A DNA stretch of 64,000 bases from positions 34,577-98,576 of the forward strand of contig DEKW01000019.1 in the NCBI GenBank assembly GCA_002354055.1. Reading direction: 5' to 3'. Position 1 is the stretch's first letter. Each line of letters begins with the position of its first letter. The notes beneath the pieces are model-generated. The model saw nothing but the letters and a program-made list of their open reading frames with translations, had not been told where the DNA came from and did not search any database. The stretch comes from Bacteroidales bacterium UBA2712 (GTDB lineage: Bacteria > Bacteroidota > Bacteroidia > Bacteroidales > Paludibacteraceae). Positions 42,432 to 52,625 of this stretch are shown one piece after another. A program made the position numbers and the translations under genes.

Positions 42432-45254
42432 ATGGCAACAAAACTTAGACGCAGCCTTTTTATCGGCTTGGGCGGTACGGGAATGAAGACCATTCTCAAG
42501 ACCAAATCAGTACTTCTTGACAACTACGGACAGGATGGCGAATTGCCTCCATTATTTGCCTTTTTAGGTATTGATACGGATAGTAATGAATATGAACTGC
42601 CTACGGCTAGTAAGAAAAATAGTAACCTTACATTGAGTGCGCGAGAACGTTTTAGTATAAGCGTCAACAACCCGAAAGCATATTTCGAAAATAGCAAGCG
42701 TGATATGCAATGGATGCCTCATCAAAACCAAATATTTATCAATACTCTCAATCGCGGAGCTGGTCAAGTACGTTCCAATGGTCGATTGGCATTTATGTAC
42801 AATCGTGAGCGTTTAAAAGAGCGATTACGCGTTGCATTAACAGACGTACGTTCTTCGGAAAGTTATTCTGCTAAATGGAAAAACTATCAGGCATTGGAGA
42901 GCGGAGATGATGGTAATGCTTGTACGGAGGTACATATTGTATTTTCGCTCAGTGGAGGCACCGGCTGCGGTACATTCATTGATGTCGCGTATTTGATGCG
43001 TGAGATAGCTCGTGAGAACAATGCTGATATAACTATCAATGGTTATGGAGTCATGCCGGGCGTATTCATGGAGGAAATCAAGGCTCCTGCCGCCAGGAGT
43101 CGTGTACAACCTAATGCATATGGTGCACTGCGTGATTTGGATTATCTCATGAGTATTTCAACGGATGAAAGATTGGTAAAGATTTCATGGCAAAGCCAGG
43201 AAACGGACGAGATGCCTTTTGATAGTCTTGTGCTGATTGATAACAAGAACACCGAGGGTATATGCTATAAGAAAATCTCTGATTTAACGGAGATGATATC
43301 TTTGGCTCTCCTTGCTACTACCGGCCAAATTGGTAGTCAAAGTAAGAGTGTGGGCGATAATGTCAAAAACGACATGATAAATAAAGCGTTCAACGTAGAG
43401 GATAAGTGCGCGTGGGTTTCTGCTATCGGAACAGCATCAATCATCTACGATAGTGAGCATGTGGCTAAAGTGTATGAACTGAAGGCGCAAAACAAACTTA
43501 TCCGTGAACTTCTTACGCACACGCAGGATACAAACGTTATTGCGAATAATTGGATTGACAATGTACGTATCCGCGAAAACGAGGGTAAGGATCAGGTGAT
43601 TGATCGACTGTATGATATTTCCCAAGTTACGGCTCCGTCTCTCACTGATAAAGATTTTGATAAGCGAACCGTAGAAGCCAAGATTACCAATAAAATGGAT
43701 TTGTATAACCAAGGCTTCCAACCGTCTCCTGAAGAATGGAACAAGAAAGTAGATGATTTTTATGCTGAAGTAGCAGCAAAACTCGTTGAAAAAGAAAAAG
43801 AATTGTGCCAGATATCTCTTGGTTTGTCTAATGACTTCTTGAATGAAGTAAAGAGACAAATTAACGATATTTTTGTCGTAATGATGCGAACGGAACTTAA
43901 GGAACAGGAAGACGACCGCAAAAATGCCGAAACAGATTTCAAGTCACAAATTGAGCAACTGGATAGTTATTTAAATCATGGTTTGTTCCATGGGAAAACA
44001 GATAACTATATATCCCTCATTAAGACATATGCTCAAAATTACTTGATTGCTGATCTTGAAGCGAAACGTCGTTCGTATGCAGTTCAATTCTATGCAAAAA
44101 TCATAGAGTTGATTGAAAAAGAATTGACCAATCTGCAAGAGTCTATCAAGAAATTTACCTCTATAATCGAAGACAATGATGCTTCTATCCGCGAATTACA
44201 AAATCACTATGGTAATAGTCGCAATGTGGTTATTGACCTTGCGGAGGATAAGATTAAGAATGTGGAGGTGAAAAAAGATGAGAACGTACTTGTTAGCAGT
44301 TTGATAGATAGAATGCCGGGCAAGACATTGTATGCTCCTGCTACTAAAGAAACATATAAGGCTATATTGGATGATTATACCGCAAATCTTAAGGAGTGTG
44401 AAGTACTTCGTGCTCAGACCATTGATGATATCTTGAACGAAATGAGCAAAGAGGAGTTTGAAGATATCATTCGCCGCGCAGCTAATCATTCACTCCCATT
44501 CCTTAATATTGATGACCATGGTATTTTGTTGAAGAGTACAAATAGAACCGTTGGCCAAGAAGAGCAGTTCTATATTTGCGTTCCGGACGTTGCGACCTGC
44601 CGTCTAACTAAAAATGAATACTATAGAGATATTATTCGTTCTGAAATTGCAGAGACTGTTAGCACTGGACTTACGGATCGTATAATTATCTATCGTCAAA
44701 AACGACCTGTCCCGGCTCTGGCTATCGGTGGCTTGGAGACCTTGAAATTGCCTTACGACAAAGATCAAGAGCGCGTATCCTTCCATATTGACGAGCAATT
44801 GCAGAAACGAATGGACGAAGAGGAGTACTCGTTCCAACCGAAGAAGGCCAATCAAGACGAAGCCATCATGGCATGGACAATGGGCTGCATATTGGATCTC
44901 ATCAAGTTTGACCAAGGAGTATATTGGTACAATGATGATACGATCCCTGTGATTGTAGGTCCGGAAGATCAATGGGTTAATACACATTCTGCATATCGTG
45001 ATCGGGCGTTTGAGAAATTCTGTCAAAACGATCATGTCGTTAAACAGTATTTTGCTAAGTTCCGTGAGCATATGGATGCGATTGGAAAGAAGGCGACCGC
45101 TGAATTACAGGCTGATGTAATGGCGAATTATTTTACAAAGTATTCACATTGCCAACTTACTATTAACACCATCAAGACCGGCCGCGGATACGAAGAAACA
45201 AACAAACTTATCACCGCAGAAAACAAGTGTAGAGAATCTATATTCAAAATCTAA
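42432..45254 (+). CDS. Tubulin-like GTPase, long form
   Basis: 940 residues of the bacterial tubulin-like type (Pfam Tubulin_2). N-terminal nucleotide-site glycine loop IGLGGTGMKT (11-20), FLGIDTDSNEY, and the tubulin/FtsZ signature as LSGGTGCGTFID (Gly175-Gly176-Thr177-Gly178-Cys179-Gly180). The GTPase part ends with IIYDSEHVAKVYELKAQNK. A coiled-coil and helical region (about 420-700) and a C-terminal domain of unknown type follow. I infer nucleotide-dependent assembly, possibly together with the short paralogue at 51,426. It is 3 bp upstream of the protease gene. Confidence 0.78.
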   Translation: MATKLRRSLFIGLGGTGMKTILKTKSVLLDNYGQDGELPPLFAFLGIDTDSNEYELPTASKKNSNLTLSARERFSISVNNPKAYFENSKRDMQWMPHQNQIFINTLNRGAGQVRSNGRLAFMYNRERLKERLRVALTDVRSSESYSAKWKNYQALESGDDGNACTEVHIVFSLSGGTGCGTFIDVAYLMREIARENNADITINGYGVMPGVFMEEIKAPAARSRVQPNAYGALRDLDYLMSISTDERLVKISWQSQETDEMPFDSLVLIDNKNTEGICYKKISDLTEMISLALLATTGQIGSQSKSVGDNVKNDMINKAFNVEDKCAWVSAIGTASIIYDSEHVAKVYELKAQNKLIRELLTHTQDTNVIANNWIDNVRIRENEGKDQVIDRLYDISQVTAPSLTDKDFDKRTVEAKITNKMDLYNQGFQPSPEEWNKKVDDFYAEVAAKLVEKEKELCQISLGLSNDFLNEVKRQINDIFVVMMRTELKEQEDDRKNAETDFKSQIEQLDSYLNHGLFHGKTDNYISLIKTYAQNYLIADLEAKRRSYAVQFYAKIIELIEKELTNLQESIKKFTSIIEDNDASIRELQNHYGNSRNVVIDLAEDKIKNVEVKKDENVLVSSLIDRMPGKTLYAPATKETYKAILDDYTANLKECEVLRAQTIDDILNEMSKEEFEDIIRRAANHSLPFLNIDDHGILLKSTNRTVGQEEQFYICVPDVATCRLTKNEYYRDIIRSEIAETVSTGLTDRIIIYRQKRPVPALAIGGLETLKLPYDKDQERVSFHIDEQLQKRMDEEEYSFQPKKANQDEAIMAWTMGCILDLIKFDQGVYWYNDDTIPVIVGPEDQWVNTHSAYRDRAFEKFCQNDHVVKQYFAKFREHMDAIGKKATAELQADVMANYFTKYSHCQLTINTIKTGRGYEETNKLITAENKCRESIFKI

Positions 45255-45256
45255 TC

Positions 45257-48200
45257 ATGCGCCACTCGATACACATCATGTTCGGCAGAGCTTCTTCGGA
45301 AGCTCTGCTTGAACTGCGCCGCTATATTGCGATGTATGCTGATGATGCAATCAGCCAGTATTTTACAGCTTTACATTATGAAGAGGACTCTAATGGACAC
45401 ATTTCCATTAATAAGGCCGTAAAGAAAGAAGAGGAAAAACTAACTTTCACTTCTCATCTTAAAGACCAGTGGGTTCCTGAATATACTCAAGAATTCGATG
45501 CCGATAAGAAATCATTAAATGAATCTCTTAAGGTGTATGTAAAGAAACTATGGCAGCAACGTATTAATACAAATTACGCAGGAAATGATAATCTGCATAT
45601 TTGTCTATATGTTCAGCTTTATGTACCCGTAATATGGCAGCAAGTGGAAAATTTCATCAATTGCGCGAAAGAGCAGTTGGGAAATAAGGTGGATATTGAT
45701 ATTGTCGGCTTATGTGGCGATCTTGCCGAGGTGTTTGACCCGAATAAAACTGAATATCTTGCGCAAAAAGCAGAGGAGCTAAACCAAAAGACAAAAGAAA
45801 CAATCGATAGGATTATTTCTATGCGCCGCAAGGAAGCTACGGCTCACCACATTGCGCATTTTACGATTATTCAAAATCAGACCACTACTCGCGCTTTGGA
45901 ATTAACACAAGAGTCAATAATTAGTATTGCCGGCGAGTTTGCGCTAATATGTATTGAGAATTATGATGCGGCTTTTGGAGGTATCAATGTAGATGGAAAG
46001 GATGTACAAGGTATTGGCATTTCTATGTTAAGTTTTGATCAATACTATTTCCAAGAGTATATTTTACAAGATTCCTTCATTAAGATTCTTGAGAAAGAAC
46101 GTATTCATGAGGGAGAGGTGGATATTACCTGGGCAGCCCGAGAGATAGATCAACTACTCCAGCCTCATCTGAAAATGATGAGTGAATTTTATCATCTTGA
46201 GATTGCGACACGAAGAGAACGTGGCGATGCAATGACAGATATAATGCCCGCGATTCTTCCTAAACTAAAAGAAAAATTTGAGGAATTAAACAAAGTACTA
46301 TTAGAGAAAATTCTTCAAAACGAAACATTATCATTGCCCCAAAAGAAGGGACTCCTATCTATCTTATTGGGACAGGATGATGAACTCTTTTCGCATGGCA
46401 CTTTGATTAATTCAGAGCAAATGATTCTGATAGACTTAGAGCGAGAGTGCGTTAATTTCTTTGTTGGCGAGAACAACGAACTTCTTGATAAAGAAGAAAC
46501 AAAAGACGAGATAATTCTTCCTCCGTATAGTATCTTAGTTGGCAATGATGCAGTGAAGGACGAAGATGGTACTCCGAGTAAGCGCGCTAAGTTACCGGTA
46601 GATGAACTCAAGGAATTGCGCTTCCGCCAACGTAATTACATCGCTAACATTCGAGAAATGCAAGATGAATTGGCGGAACTAAAGAAGAATATTACCCAAT
46701 TAGATGAGTCTAAAAAATGTCTCATTGAGGGAGGTAAGATTATCTTTGAGAAAGAAGAATTCCAACTCTTGCATCACGATGATAATATCGTACCGTTGGA
46801 AGATAATTACGAACCTCATGCAGTTGCTACAAAAAATATTGATATCTCCAATGGGTTCACAGAGATCAAAAATCAGGGGCAGCAAGGTGCATGTATGTCT
46901 TTCTCGATGGTCAGTGTATTTGAGTATTTCCTTAAGAAGAACCACGTACAATTTCCAGACCTGAGTGAACAATTCCTTTATTTTAACGCGCGTAAGCGTA
47001 CGGGAAGAGAGCAGTTTGACGAGGGGTCCAATTCTGTGGCTTCTATTCAAACATTGTCGGAGGATGGTATTTGTTCGGAACAAGCATGGCCATACAAAGT
47101 TGGAGGCTTTGCGGAAACTCCTTCTGCACAAGCTTATGAGGAGGCGAAACTCCGCAAAGTGAAACGAGCAGTGATGGTCGAGAAAAAGATAGAAACCTTA
47201 AAATCTGCTTTGGATGACGGCCTGCCGGTTGTGTTTGCTGTGGATCTATTCCCCTCGTTTGGACAAGGTGTAAATGGATTTATCTCGATGCCTTCAGATG
47301 AAGAAGTTCAACAATTAAAAGAATCCGGAGAAAACCATGCCCATGCGATGGTATTATGCGGATTTAACGAAGAACAGAGAGTTTTCAAAGTGCGTAATTC
47401 CTGGGGGACGGATTTCGGAGATAGAGGTTATTGCTATTTGTCGTACGACTACATTATGCAATATGGCTATTGGGATTGTGTTGCCATTCAGGAAATTGCA
47501 GTAGAGCAAGAAACGGAAAGTGATGAGGAAGGAAAAGTTGTAGAAAAAATAGAGGATACAGTTTTTACCATCAAGCAAACTGATAGACCGCAACTCAATT
47601 TCTCAGAAACGGATCTGACGGTGCGCTATGCACTCCGTAAAAATTTCTTGGATCGGCTTATTTCCGAACTGAAAGAATTGCAAAAATACGACACAAAACT
47701 GCAGGAGTACTATGAGGCAGTCAAACTACCACTCCGAGACCGAAATAAACGGGATAGATTCTATCGCGCTGCAAAACATCATAAGGAACTTCAAATAGAA
47801 GATCTCGAAACGGCAAAAATAGAAAATGAAAAAGAGAAGGTTTCTACTATAAGCGCTTTCAAGAAAGCCACGATTAAAACATCATGGGCTTATCTTGGAA
47901 CTATTGGCTCGCTATCTGCATTCTGTGGTACGTGTGATGCTATTATAGGAAAATTTAATATCATTCCCGGATTTTTAGATTGGATACCATTGGATATTTT
48001 TAACGTATTCATAGATACGAATTCTATATGGGGAAAAGTATTAGGATTTTTATTAGGCAATAAAAATGGTCTTGGCTCTTCTATACAGGCATTACAAGGA
48101 TGGTTGCGCTTTATTTGGATAGTAGGAATTATTGCCATTATTGCATTTGTAATATTCTATATATGGCGCCGCATAGAGAAACGCAAGGATTTAGAGCTGC

Positions 48201-48943
48201 ATTATCAGCGAATAAATAGAGAATTGAATGCGGAAATTTCAGATCTGGAAGAGAATATCGAACTGCTGGAATCGCGATTCCATTTAGCAGGCGAAATGAT
48301 AGCTCAACTCTTTGCGCTAACCACTAAATTCCAACAACGTCATTCCGCTATCTCGCATTATCTGCTAAATCTTCGGGAGTGGTATAGCAATACGATTGAG
48401 AATCATGCCAAGATGCGCGCGGAAGCAAGAGCTCCATTTGTTTCTCTCATTCGAAACGATATATTGGATGACTACTTTAAGTCAAAGGAAGAGTCAATAA
48501 TTGAGGAAAACAATGTTTGGAGATTTATTGACAACTATGAGCCAAGTGAAGATGGAATCATTCGCGTACAGCAAAATATCAAGCAGGATTTGTTACAAAA
48601 AATAACAACTCATTACGCGAAATTTAGCATTGCAGATTACTTGATTAATCTTAAGGACAAAAAGTTGTATCAATACCTTGTCCATGATTTTGATGATATA
48701 TGTGCACTATTTAATAATCTCAGTCGCAAATCGGATATATTCTTGCAATATAACATAGAAGATGAGGGACGTGATGCTCGTCAGGTGATGTTTGTACATA
48801 CTGACAGTGAGGAGCAGCGTAACCGCTTGGAAAAAGAGTTAAGAGATGCTGTAGATAACATAACATTTGTTTCTATCTCTTCTCCATACAAGATCATTTT
48901 CTTCCGAAAACTTGAGTTGGTGAAAAATCAAATTGAATTATAA
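45257..48943 (+). CDS. Large membrane protein with a papain-like (C1-type) cysteine protease domain
   Basis: 1228 residues. The N-terminal ~480 residues are an unassigned alpha/beta and helical region. The C1A protease domain (about 520-760) is complete: Gln540 (oxyanion), Cys546 in QQGACMSFS, His696 in NHAHAMVLCGF and Asn714 in VRNSWGTDFGDRGYCYLS. Then come a charged coiled coil, two or three membrane segments (SAFCGTCDAIIGKF region and WLRFIWIVGIIAIIAFVIFYIW, about 955-975) and a helical C-terminus. No signal peptide is seen, so the protease is probably cytoplasmic. Spacing to the tubulin-like gene is 2 bp. I infer regulated proteolysis controlled by the tubulin-like partner. Confidence 0.75.
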   Translation: MRHSIHIMFGRASSEALLELRRYIAMYADDAISQYFTALHYEEDSNGHISINKAVKKEEEKLTFTSHLKDQWVPEYTQEFDADKKSLNESLKVYVKKLWQQRINTNYAGNDNLHICLYVQLYVPVIWQQVENFINCAKEQLGNKVDIDIVGLCGDLAEVFDPNKTEYLAQKAEELNQKTKETIDRIISMRRKEATAHHIAHFTIIQNQTTTRALELTQESIISIAGEFALICIENYDAAFGGINVDGKDVQGIGISMLSFDQYYFQEYILQDSFIKILEKERIHEGEVDITWAAREIDQLLQPHLKMMSEFYHLEIATRRERGDAMTDIMPAILPKLKEKFEELNKVLLEKILQNETLSLPQKKGLLSILLGQDDELFSHGTLINSEQMILIDLERECVNFFVGENNELLDKEETKDEIILPPYSILVGNDAVKDEDGTPSKRAKLPVDELKELRFRQRNYIANIREMQDELAELKKNITQLDESKKCLIEGGKIIFEKEEFQLLHHDDNIVPLEDNYEPHAVATKNIDISNGFTEIKNQGQQGACMSFSMVSVFEYFLKKNHVQFPDLSEQFLYFNARKRTGREQFDEGSNSVASIQTLSEDGICSEQAWPYKVGGFAETPSAQAYEEAKLRKVKRAVMVEKKIETLKSALDDGLPVVFAVDLFPSFGQGVNGFISMPSDEEVQQLKESGENHAHAMVLCGFNEEQRVFKVRNSWGTDFGDRGYCYLSYDYIMQYGYWDCVAIQEIAVEQETESDEEGKVVEKIEDTVFTIKQTDRPQLNFSETDLTVRYALRKNFLDRLISELKELQKYDTKLQEYYEAVKLPLRDRNKRDRFYRAAKHHKELQIEDLETAKIENEKEKVSTISAFKKATIKTSWAYLGTIGSLSAFCGTCDAIIGKFNIIPGFLDWIPLDIFNVFIDTNSIWGKVLGFLLGNKNGLGSSIQALQGWLRFIWIVGIIAIIAFVIFYIWRRIEKRKDLELHYQRINRELNAEISDLEENIELLESRFHLAGEMIAQLFALTTKFQQRHSAISHYLLNLREWYSNTIENHAKMRAEARAPFVSLIRNDILDDYFKSKEESIIEENNVWRFIDNYEPSEDGIIRVQQNIKQDLLQKITTHYAKFSIADYLINLKDKKLYQYLVHDFDDICALFNNLSRKSDIFLQYNIEDEGRDARQVMFVHTDSEEQRNRLEKELRDAVDNITFVSISSPYKIIFFRKLELVKNQIEL

Positions 48944-48970
48944 TTGTTTAATTTTAAATCTTATTTTAAA

Positions 48971-49357
48971 ATGAAAAAAGTAGTTTATTATTTATGCTTT
49001 GCAGTTATATTAGGCTGTGTAGCTATGTTAAACACATCGTGTACCGAAAAGGCAAAAGCCATTAACAATCTGGAGAACCTCGCAGAAGAAGTAGAAAAAC
49101 ACGGAGACACCTATGGGTTTACCGAGTGGCAAGATGTGTTTAAACAATATCAGGCAATCAATGTTGTTATTGACAGACACTACGGAGAGTACTCACAAAA
49201 ACAACATAATCGCATAAACCGTGCAAAATCCACCATTAAGAGTGCTGCATGGGATGCGTTGCAGAATAAATTGGATATGTTCCCTGCTCTTAAGCAACTC
49301 TTGTGGGATTGGTACCATTCTGTCTTCGGAGGATCTGCTGAAAATGCAGAAAATTAA
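48971..49357 (+). CDS. Small lipoprotein
   Basis: 128 residues from the ATG at 48,971; an earlier TTG-initiated frame is less likely. The signal peptide ends at a lipobox-like NTSC (MKKVVYYLCFAVILGCVAMLNTSC). The mature part is helical and charged (NNLENLAEEVEKHGDTYGF). No family is recognised. It sits within the tubulin cluster, 27 bp after the protease gene. Confidence 0.6.
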   Translation: MKKVVYYLCFAVILGCVAMLNTSCTEKAKAINNLENLAEEVEKHGDTYGFTEWQDVFKQYQAINVVIDRHYGEYSQKQHNRINRAKSTIKSAAWDALQNKLDMFPALKQLLWDWYHSVFGGSAENAEN

Positions 49358-49456
49358 ACTGAAATTGATTAAAAACGTGGAATGTTTGTATGCCTGGTGT
49401 AAAATTTATAACTATAACAAAGCCGTATAAGAGCAATAAATATTAATGTAAAAATT

Positions 49457-50656
49457 ATGAAACTCAAAAAACTTGATAACATATTGGACCGATTATTATG
49501 GGGAGTGTTTTTCGTGTTGGTCGTTATTTCGTTTTTTTGGACATGGTCTATCAAAGCCCCAGAGATAGAATACGTTGAATCCGAAAAAATACCATATGTA
49601 TACACTTCGGAGGACGGAGAAAAATATAATTCTTATTATCTGTTAGCATGGCAACATAAGGCATTTTCAAAACCCCAACCGGTTGCAGCAGACCCGAATA
49701 ACGGCAATGTTGTGACTTTTAAGGCCGAGTATGTAGAAGAATATAAATCTATGATGCCGCAAAGCAAGTATCCGTTCTACACAAGATGGACTTGGGCTCT
49801 GTTTGGTCTTTTAGTTATCCTTTCGGCCTTATTCTCGTATTATATAGGAGGTATCACTAGGGATGCAATACTATATGCCAAACTAAAATCCAATGCCGAT
49901 TTTGAAGATTGTGCTTATTTTCTGCATGAGGACAGGCTTGCTTTTAAAGAATCAGTAAAACATCTTATCGCATACAATGTTGGTATATACGTAAGAAAAA
50001 AATCGGAGGAACTGAGGACCAAGTATAAGCCGGAATTTGCAAATCTTTTGATAAAGATTTTAATGGACGTTAGTAAGAACTCGGATACTGTAGTTCCATA
50101 TTATCTAACCTACCGCAATAATACGAAACCACAAAAAACTTACTTATCAGAACTCCGAAGTTATTGGGATAAAATGATTGATAAGAATCCCAAAGCGGGA
50201 GATTATATTCGCAACATTAATACCTTATTGGAAAAAGAATATATCCCAATTAATCTATTAGTCACAGAAAATGACATTAGTAATGCCGTTGGCAATGAGT
50301 TGGATAAGCTTTTCGTGGAGATATTGGGAGGTGAGGTGCTCAAGTTTGATGGATATCTGGGAGGCCAACTTGGCCTACTAAAACCAGAGGGTAAATTGTT
50401 TATAGATATCATTGTTACAAACCATTCGAATTACTTTACATGGAATGGAAATGCACTTTCCTCATCGTCATGTATCCCTGGTGTGCAAGTAGAATTTAAA
50501 ATTTATCATTATATCAATCGCGAACAAGCAGTGTTATGGAATAAATTTTTAGTTCCTCAATGTGACTACAGTGCAAAAGATTCAGAGTTTTCTAGTTCCG
50601 AGTTGTATAAAAATATGATAATATCAACAATCAATTCTTTTAACGACAAGAAATGA
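49457..50656 (+). CDS. Hypothetical membrane protein with two TM segments
   Basis: 399 residues. The TM helices lie at about 13-31 (LWGVFFVLVVISFFWTW) and 112-133 (WALFGLLVILSALFSYYIGG), with a short periplasmic loop between. A soluble C-terminal part of about 260 residues follows that I cannot assign. Its stop overlaps the next ATG (ATGA), so the two proteins are co-translated. Confidence 0.6.
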   Translation: MKLKKLDNILDRLLWGVFFVLVVISFFWTWSIKAPEIEYVESEKIPYVYTSEDGEKYNSYYLLAWQHKAFSKPQPVAADPNNGNVVTFKAEYVEEYKSMMPQSKYPFYTRWTWALFGLLVILSALFSYYIGGITRDAILYAKLKSNADFEDCAYFLHEDRLAFKESVKHLIAYNVGIYVRKKSEELRTKYKPEFANLLIKILMDVSKNSDTVVPYYLTYRNNTKPQKTYLSELRSYWDKMIDKNPKAGDYIRNINTLLEKEYIPINLLVTENDISNAVGNELDKLFVEILGGEVLKFDGYLGGQLGLLKPEGKLFIDIIVTNHSNYFTWNGNALSSSSCIPGVQVEFKIYHYINREQAVLWNKFLVPQCDYSAKDSEFSSSELYKNMIISTINSFNDKK

Positions 50657-51411
50657 TGAAAAGAAGTTTAGCCTTCACGCTAGTTGTATTTGCTTCTGTG
50701 TATATATTCGCTCAGGGGAGTATAATCTTTACGGATAGCATCACAGGAGCGCGTCTCTATTTCCCTGAAGGATCAAAGATGGAAGTATCTAAAGGCTTTA
50801 AAAAGGCCGAAGTGGATTTAGGGACATCCTATTTGTCAATATATTCTGTCATGAGTCCAGATGACAAACAATTCACGTGGAACCAAATGAATGAATTTGA
50901 CAAGGGGAACAAATATGGTACATTGATAAGTAGCGAGAAGGTATCGGAGGAGTTAGATGGTTGGATTAGATATTACAAATCGCAAGGCAAACGAGACTAT
51001 ATTTCTTGTGTAACATTGATTAGGGGAAAAAAATATGCATTTTATATACTTGAGACCGCATACCAAGAAGAAAGTCTACAAACGCCGGTACTTCTTCAAA
51101 CAGCAGAATTCCCACATGCTCATGCTCCTCTGAATGGTGTTGCTTACTGGATAGCATGGATAGTCTTTGGTCTGTTGTTGTTGTTTCCCATAATCTTTTT
51201 CCCATTGCTGAAAAAACTCTCTGACAAAACATTTCTTATTCTTGCAATATGTGAGATAACGGCATTTTGTTTATGGTGCGTATTCAAGTTGGATCTCGGG
51301 TGGCCAACTCTTTTGATGGCCGGAGCTCCTTTGGGAGGATTCTTGTTAGTATCTGCAACTGATTCATGGTGGGATGCTATATCCAAGTTTTTTGAAAACT
51401 TTTCAAATTAG
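50653..51411 (+). CDS. Secreted then membrane-anchored hypothetical protein
   Basis: 252 residues with a signal peptide (MMKRSLAFTLVVFASVYIFA), a small beta-rich domain (about 22-155) and three C-terminal membrane segments (IAWIVFGLLLLFPIIFFPLL, FLILAICEITAFCLWCVF and LLMAGAPLGGFLLV). No family recognised. It is translationally coupled to the preceding gene and 14 bp before the short tubulin-like gene. Confidence 0.6.
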   Translation: MMKRSLAFTLVVFASVYIFAQGSIIFTDSITGARLYFPEGSKMEVSKGFKKAEVDLGTSYLSIYSVMSPDDKQFTWNQMNEFDKGNKYGTLISSEKVSEELDGWIRYYKSQGKRDYISCVTLIRGKKYAFYILETAYQEESLQTPVLLQTAEFPHAHAPLNGVAYWIAWIVFGLLLLFPIIFFPLLKKLSDKTFLILAICEITAFCLWCVFKLDLGWPTLLMAGAPLGGFLLVSATDSWWDAISKFFENFSN

Positions 51412-51425
51412 CGAACGATTTCATA

Positions 51426-52625
51426 ATGATTAAACCAACCATTTTTGTCGGTTTAGGAGGGATAGGGATTCAGACCATACTTAAGGCCAAAGCGTTATTT
51501 CTTGAAAACAATGAATTTCACGAAATACTTTCTCCCTATATTTCTTTTGTGGGAATTGATACAGATACTAATACTTTGTCCATGGAAGTCTCAAGTAAAG
51601 ATCAATTAATGGTTTCCTTAGGATATAAAGAAAGATATGATATTGCAGTGCCCCCAGAAAAAATATATAATTACGTCCAAAATCATAAGCATAGTATAGA
51701 TTGGATGCCTCGACAAAATAGGTGTTTTATAACGCCCTTTAACCATAGTCCCAGAATGGTTCGCAGTGATGGGCGTTTAGCATTTATATATAAAAATTCA
51801 AACCTTAAAAATCGTTTACAAACAATTTTAACTGAGATACACCATTCCATCCGTTCTGTGAAAAATGGAGCAAATAATATAGGAGCAGAACCGAGCGATA
51901 GCATAAGTAGTATTGACATAAATATTGTCTCCTCATTATGTGGATCTACAGGTAGCGGTATATTTTTCGATGTTGCATATTTATTACAAGAGATAAGGCA
52001 AGAAACTAATATTAAAATTACGCTTAATGGTTATGGTATATTACCTAGCGCATTAATTAATTCATTATCTCAATACAATACACCGGCCAATTCAATATTA
52101 AGAACATACTTGTTTGGTAACTCTTATGCCTCTATATTGGAGTTAGATTATTTAATGAAGTTAAAGAAAAACAAATTGGCCGTACAACTGCCATGGAAAG
52201 AGGAAGAACAAAGCGAACCTCCATTCGATAAGGTCACCATAATTGACAATAATAGTTCTGCAGAACAATATAAATTATCTCAGTTGACAGATATACTGTC
52301 TCATGCGCTATACATGCGCGCAATTGATCTGGAACAGCTCAATACAAGCATGGATGTAAGTGCTGCGAAACCAGCGAACGATACCTGTGATATTGAAAAA
52401 ATACGTACTTGGTTATGGAATATGGGTGTATCCTCTCTTGTTTACGATAGTGAGCGTGTAGATAAAGTATATGAACTCACAGCACAGAACAAGAAGATAA
52501 TAGGGGAGCTTGAGAAAATGAAAATTATCTATTATAATCATAACGCGGAGCATACATCATTCAATATAGACCAAAACATATCCCCACAAATGAATGAAGA
52601 TAAGACTTATAAAAAATATGAGTGA
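51426..52625 (+). CDS. Tubulin-like GTPase, short form
   Basis: 399 residues, a paralogue of the GTPase half of the 940-residue protein. Shared blocks are FVGLGGIGIQTILKAKAL, FVGIDTDTNT, DWMPRQNRCF, VRSDGRLAFIY, the tubulin signature as LCGSTGSGIFFDVAYLLQEI, and SLVYDSERVDKVYELTAQNKK. The first Gly of the signature loop is Cys here, and the long C-terminal region is absent. A long and a short form in one cluster suggests a heteropolymer. Stop and next start overlap by 8 bp. Confidence 0.75.
   Translation: MIKPTIFVGLGGIGIQTILKAKALFLENNEFHEILSPYISFVGIDTDTNTLSMEVSSKDQLMVSLGYKERYDIAVPPEKIYNYVQNHKHSIDWMPRQNRCFITPFNHSPRMVRSDGRLAFIYKNSNLKNRLQTILTEIHHSIRSVKNGANNIGAEPSDSISSIDINIVSSLCGSTGSGIFFDVAYLLQEIRQETNIKITLNGYGILPSALINSLSQYNTPANSILRTYLFGNSYASILELDYLMKLKKNKLAVQLPWKEEEQSEPPFDKVTIIDNNSSAEQYKLSQLTDILSHALYMRAIDLEQLNTSMDVSAAKPANDTCDIEKIRTWLWNMGVSSLVYDSERVDKVYELTAQNKKIIGELEKMKIIYYNHNAEHTSFNIDQNISPQMNEDKTYKKYE

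Noticed and set aside
49221..49430. 69-codon frame overlapping the small lipoprotein gene
   Set aside because: Different frame without coding signs; the lipoprotein reading explains the region.
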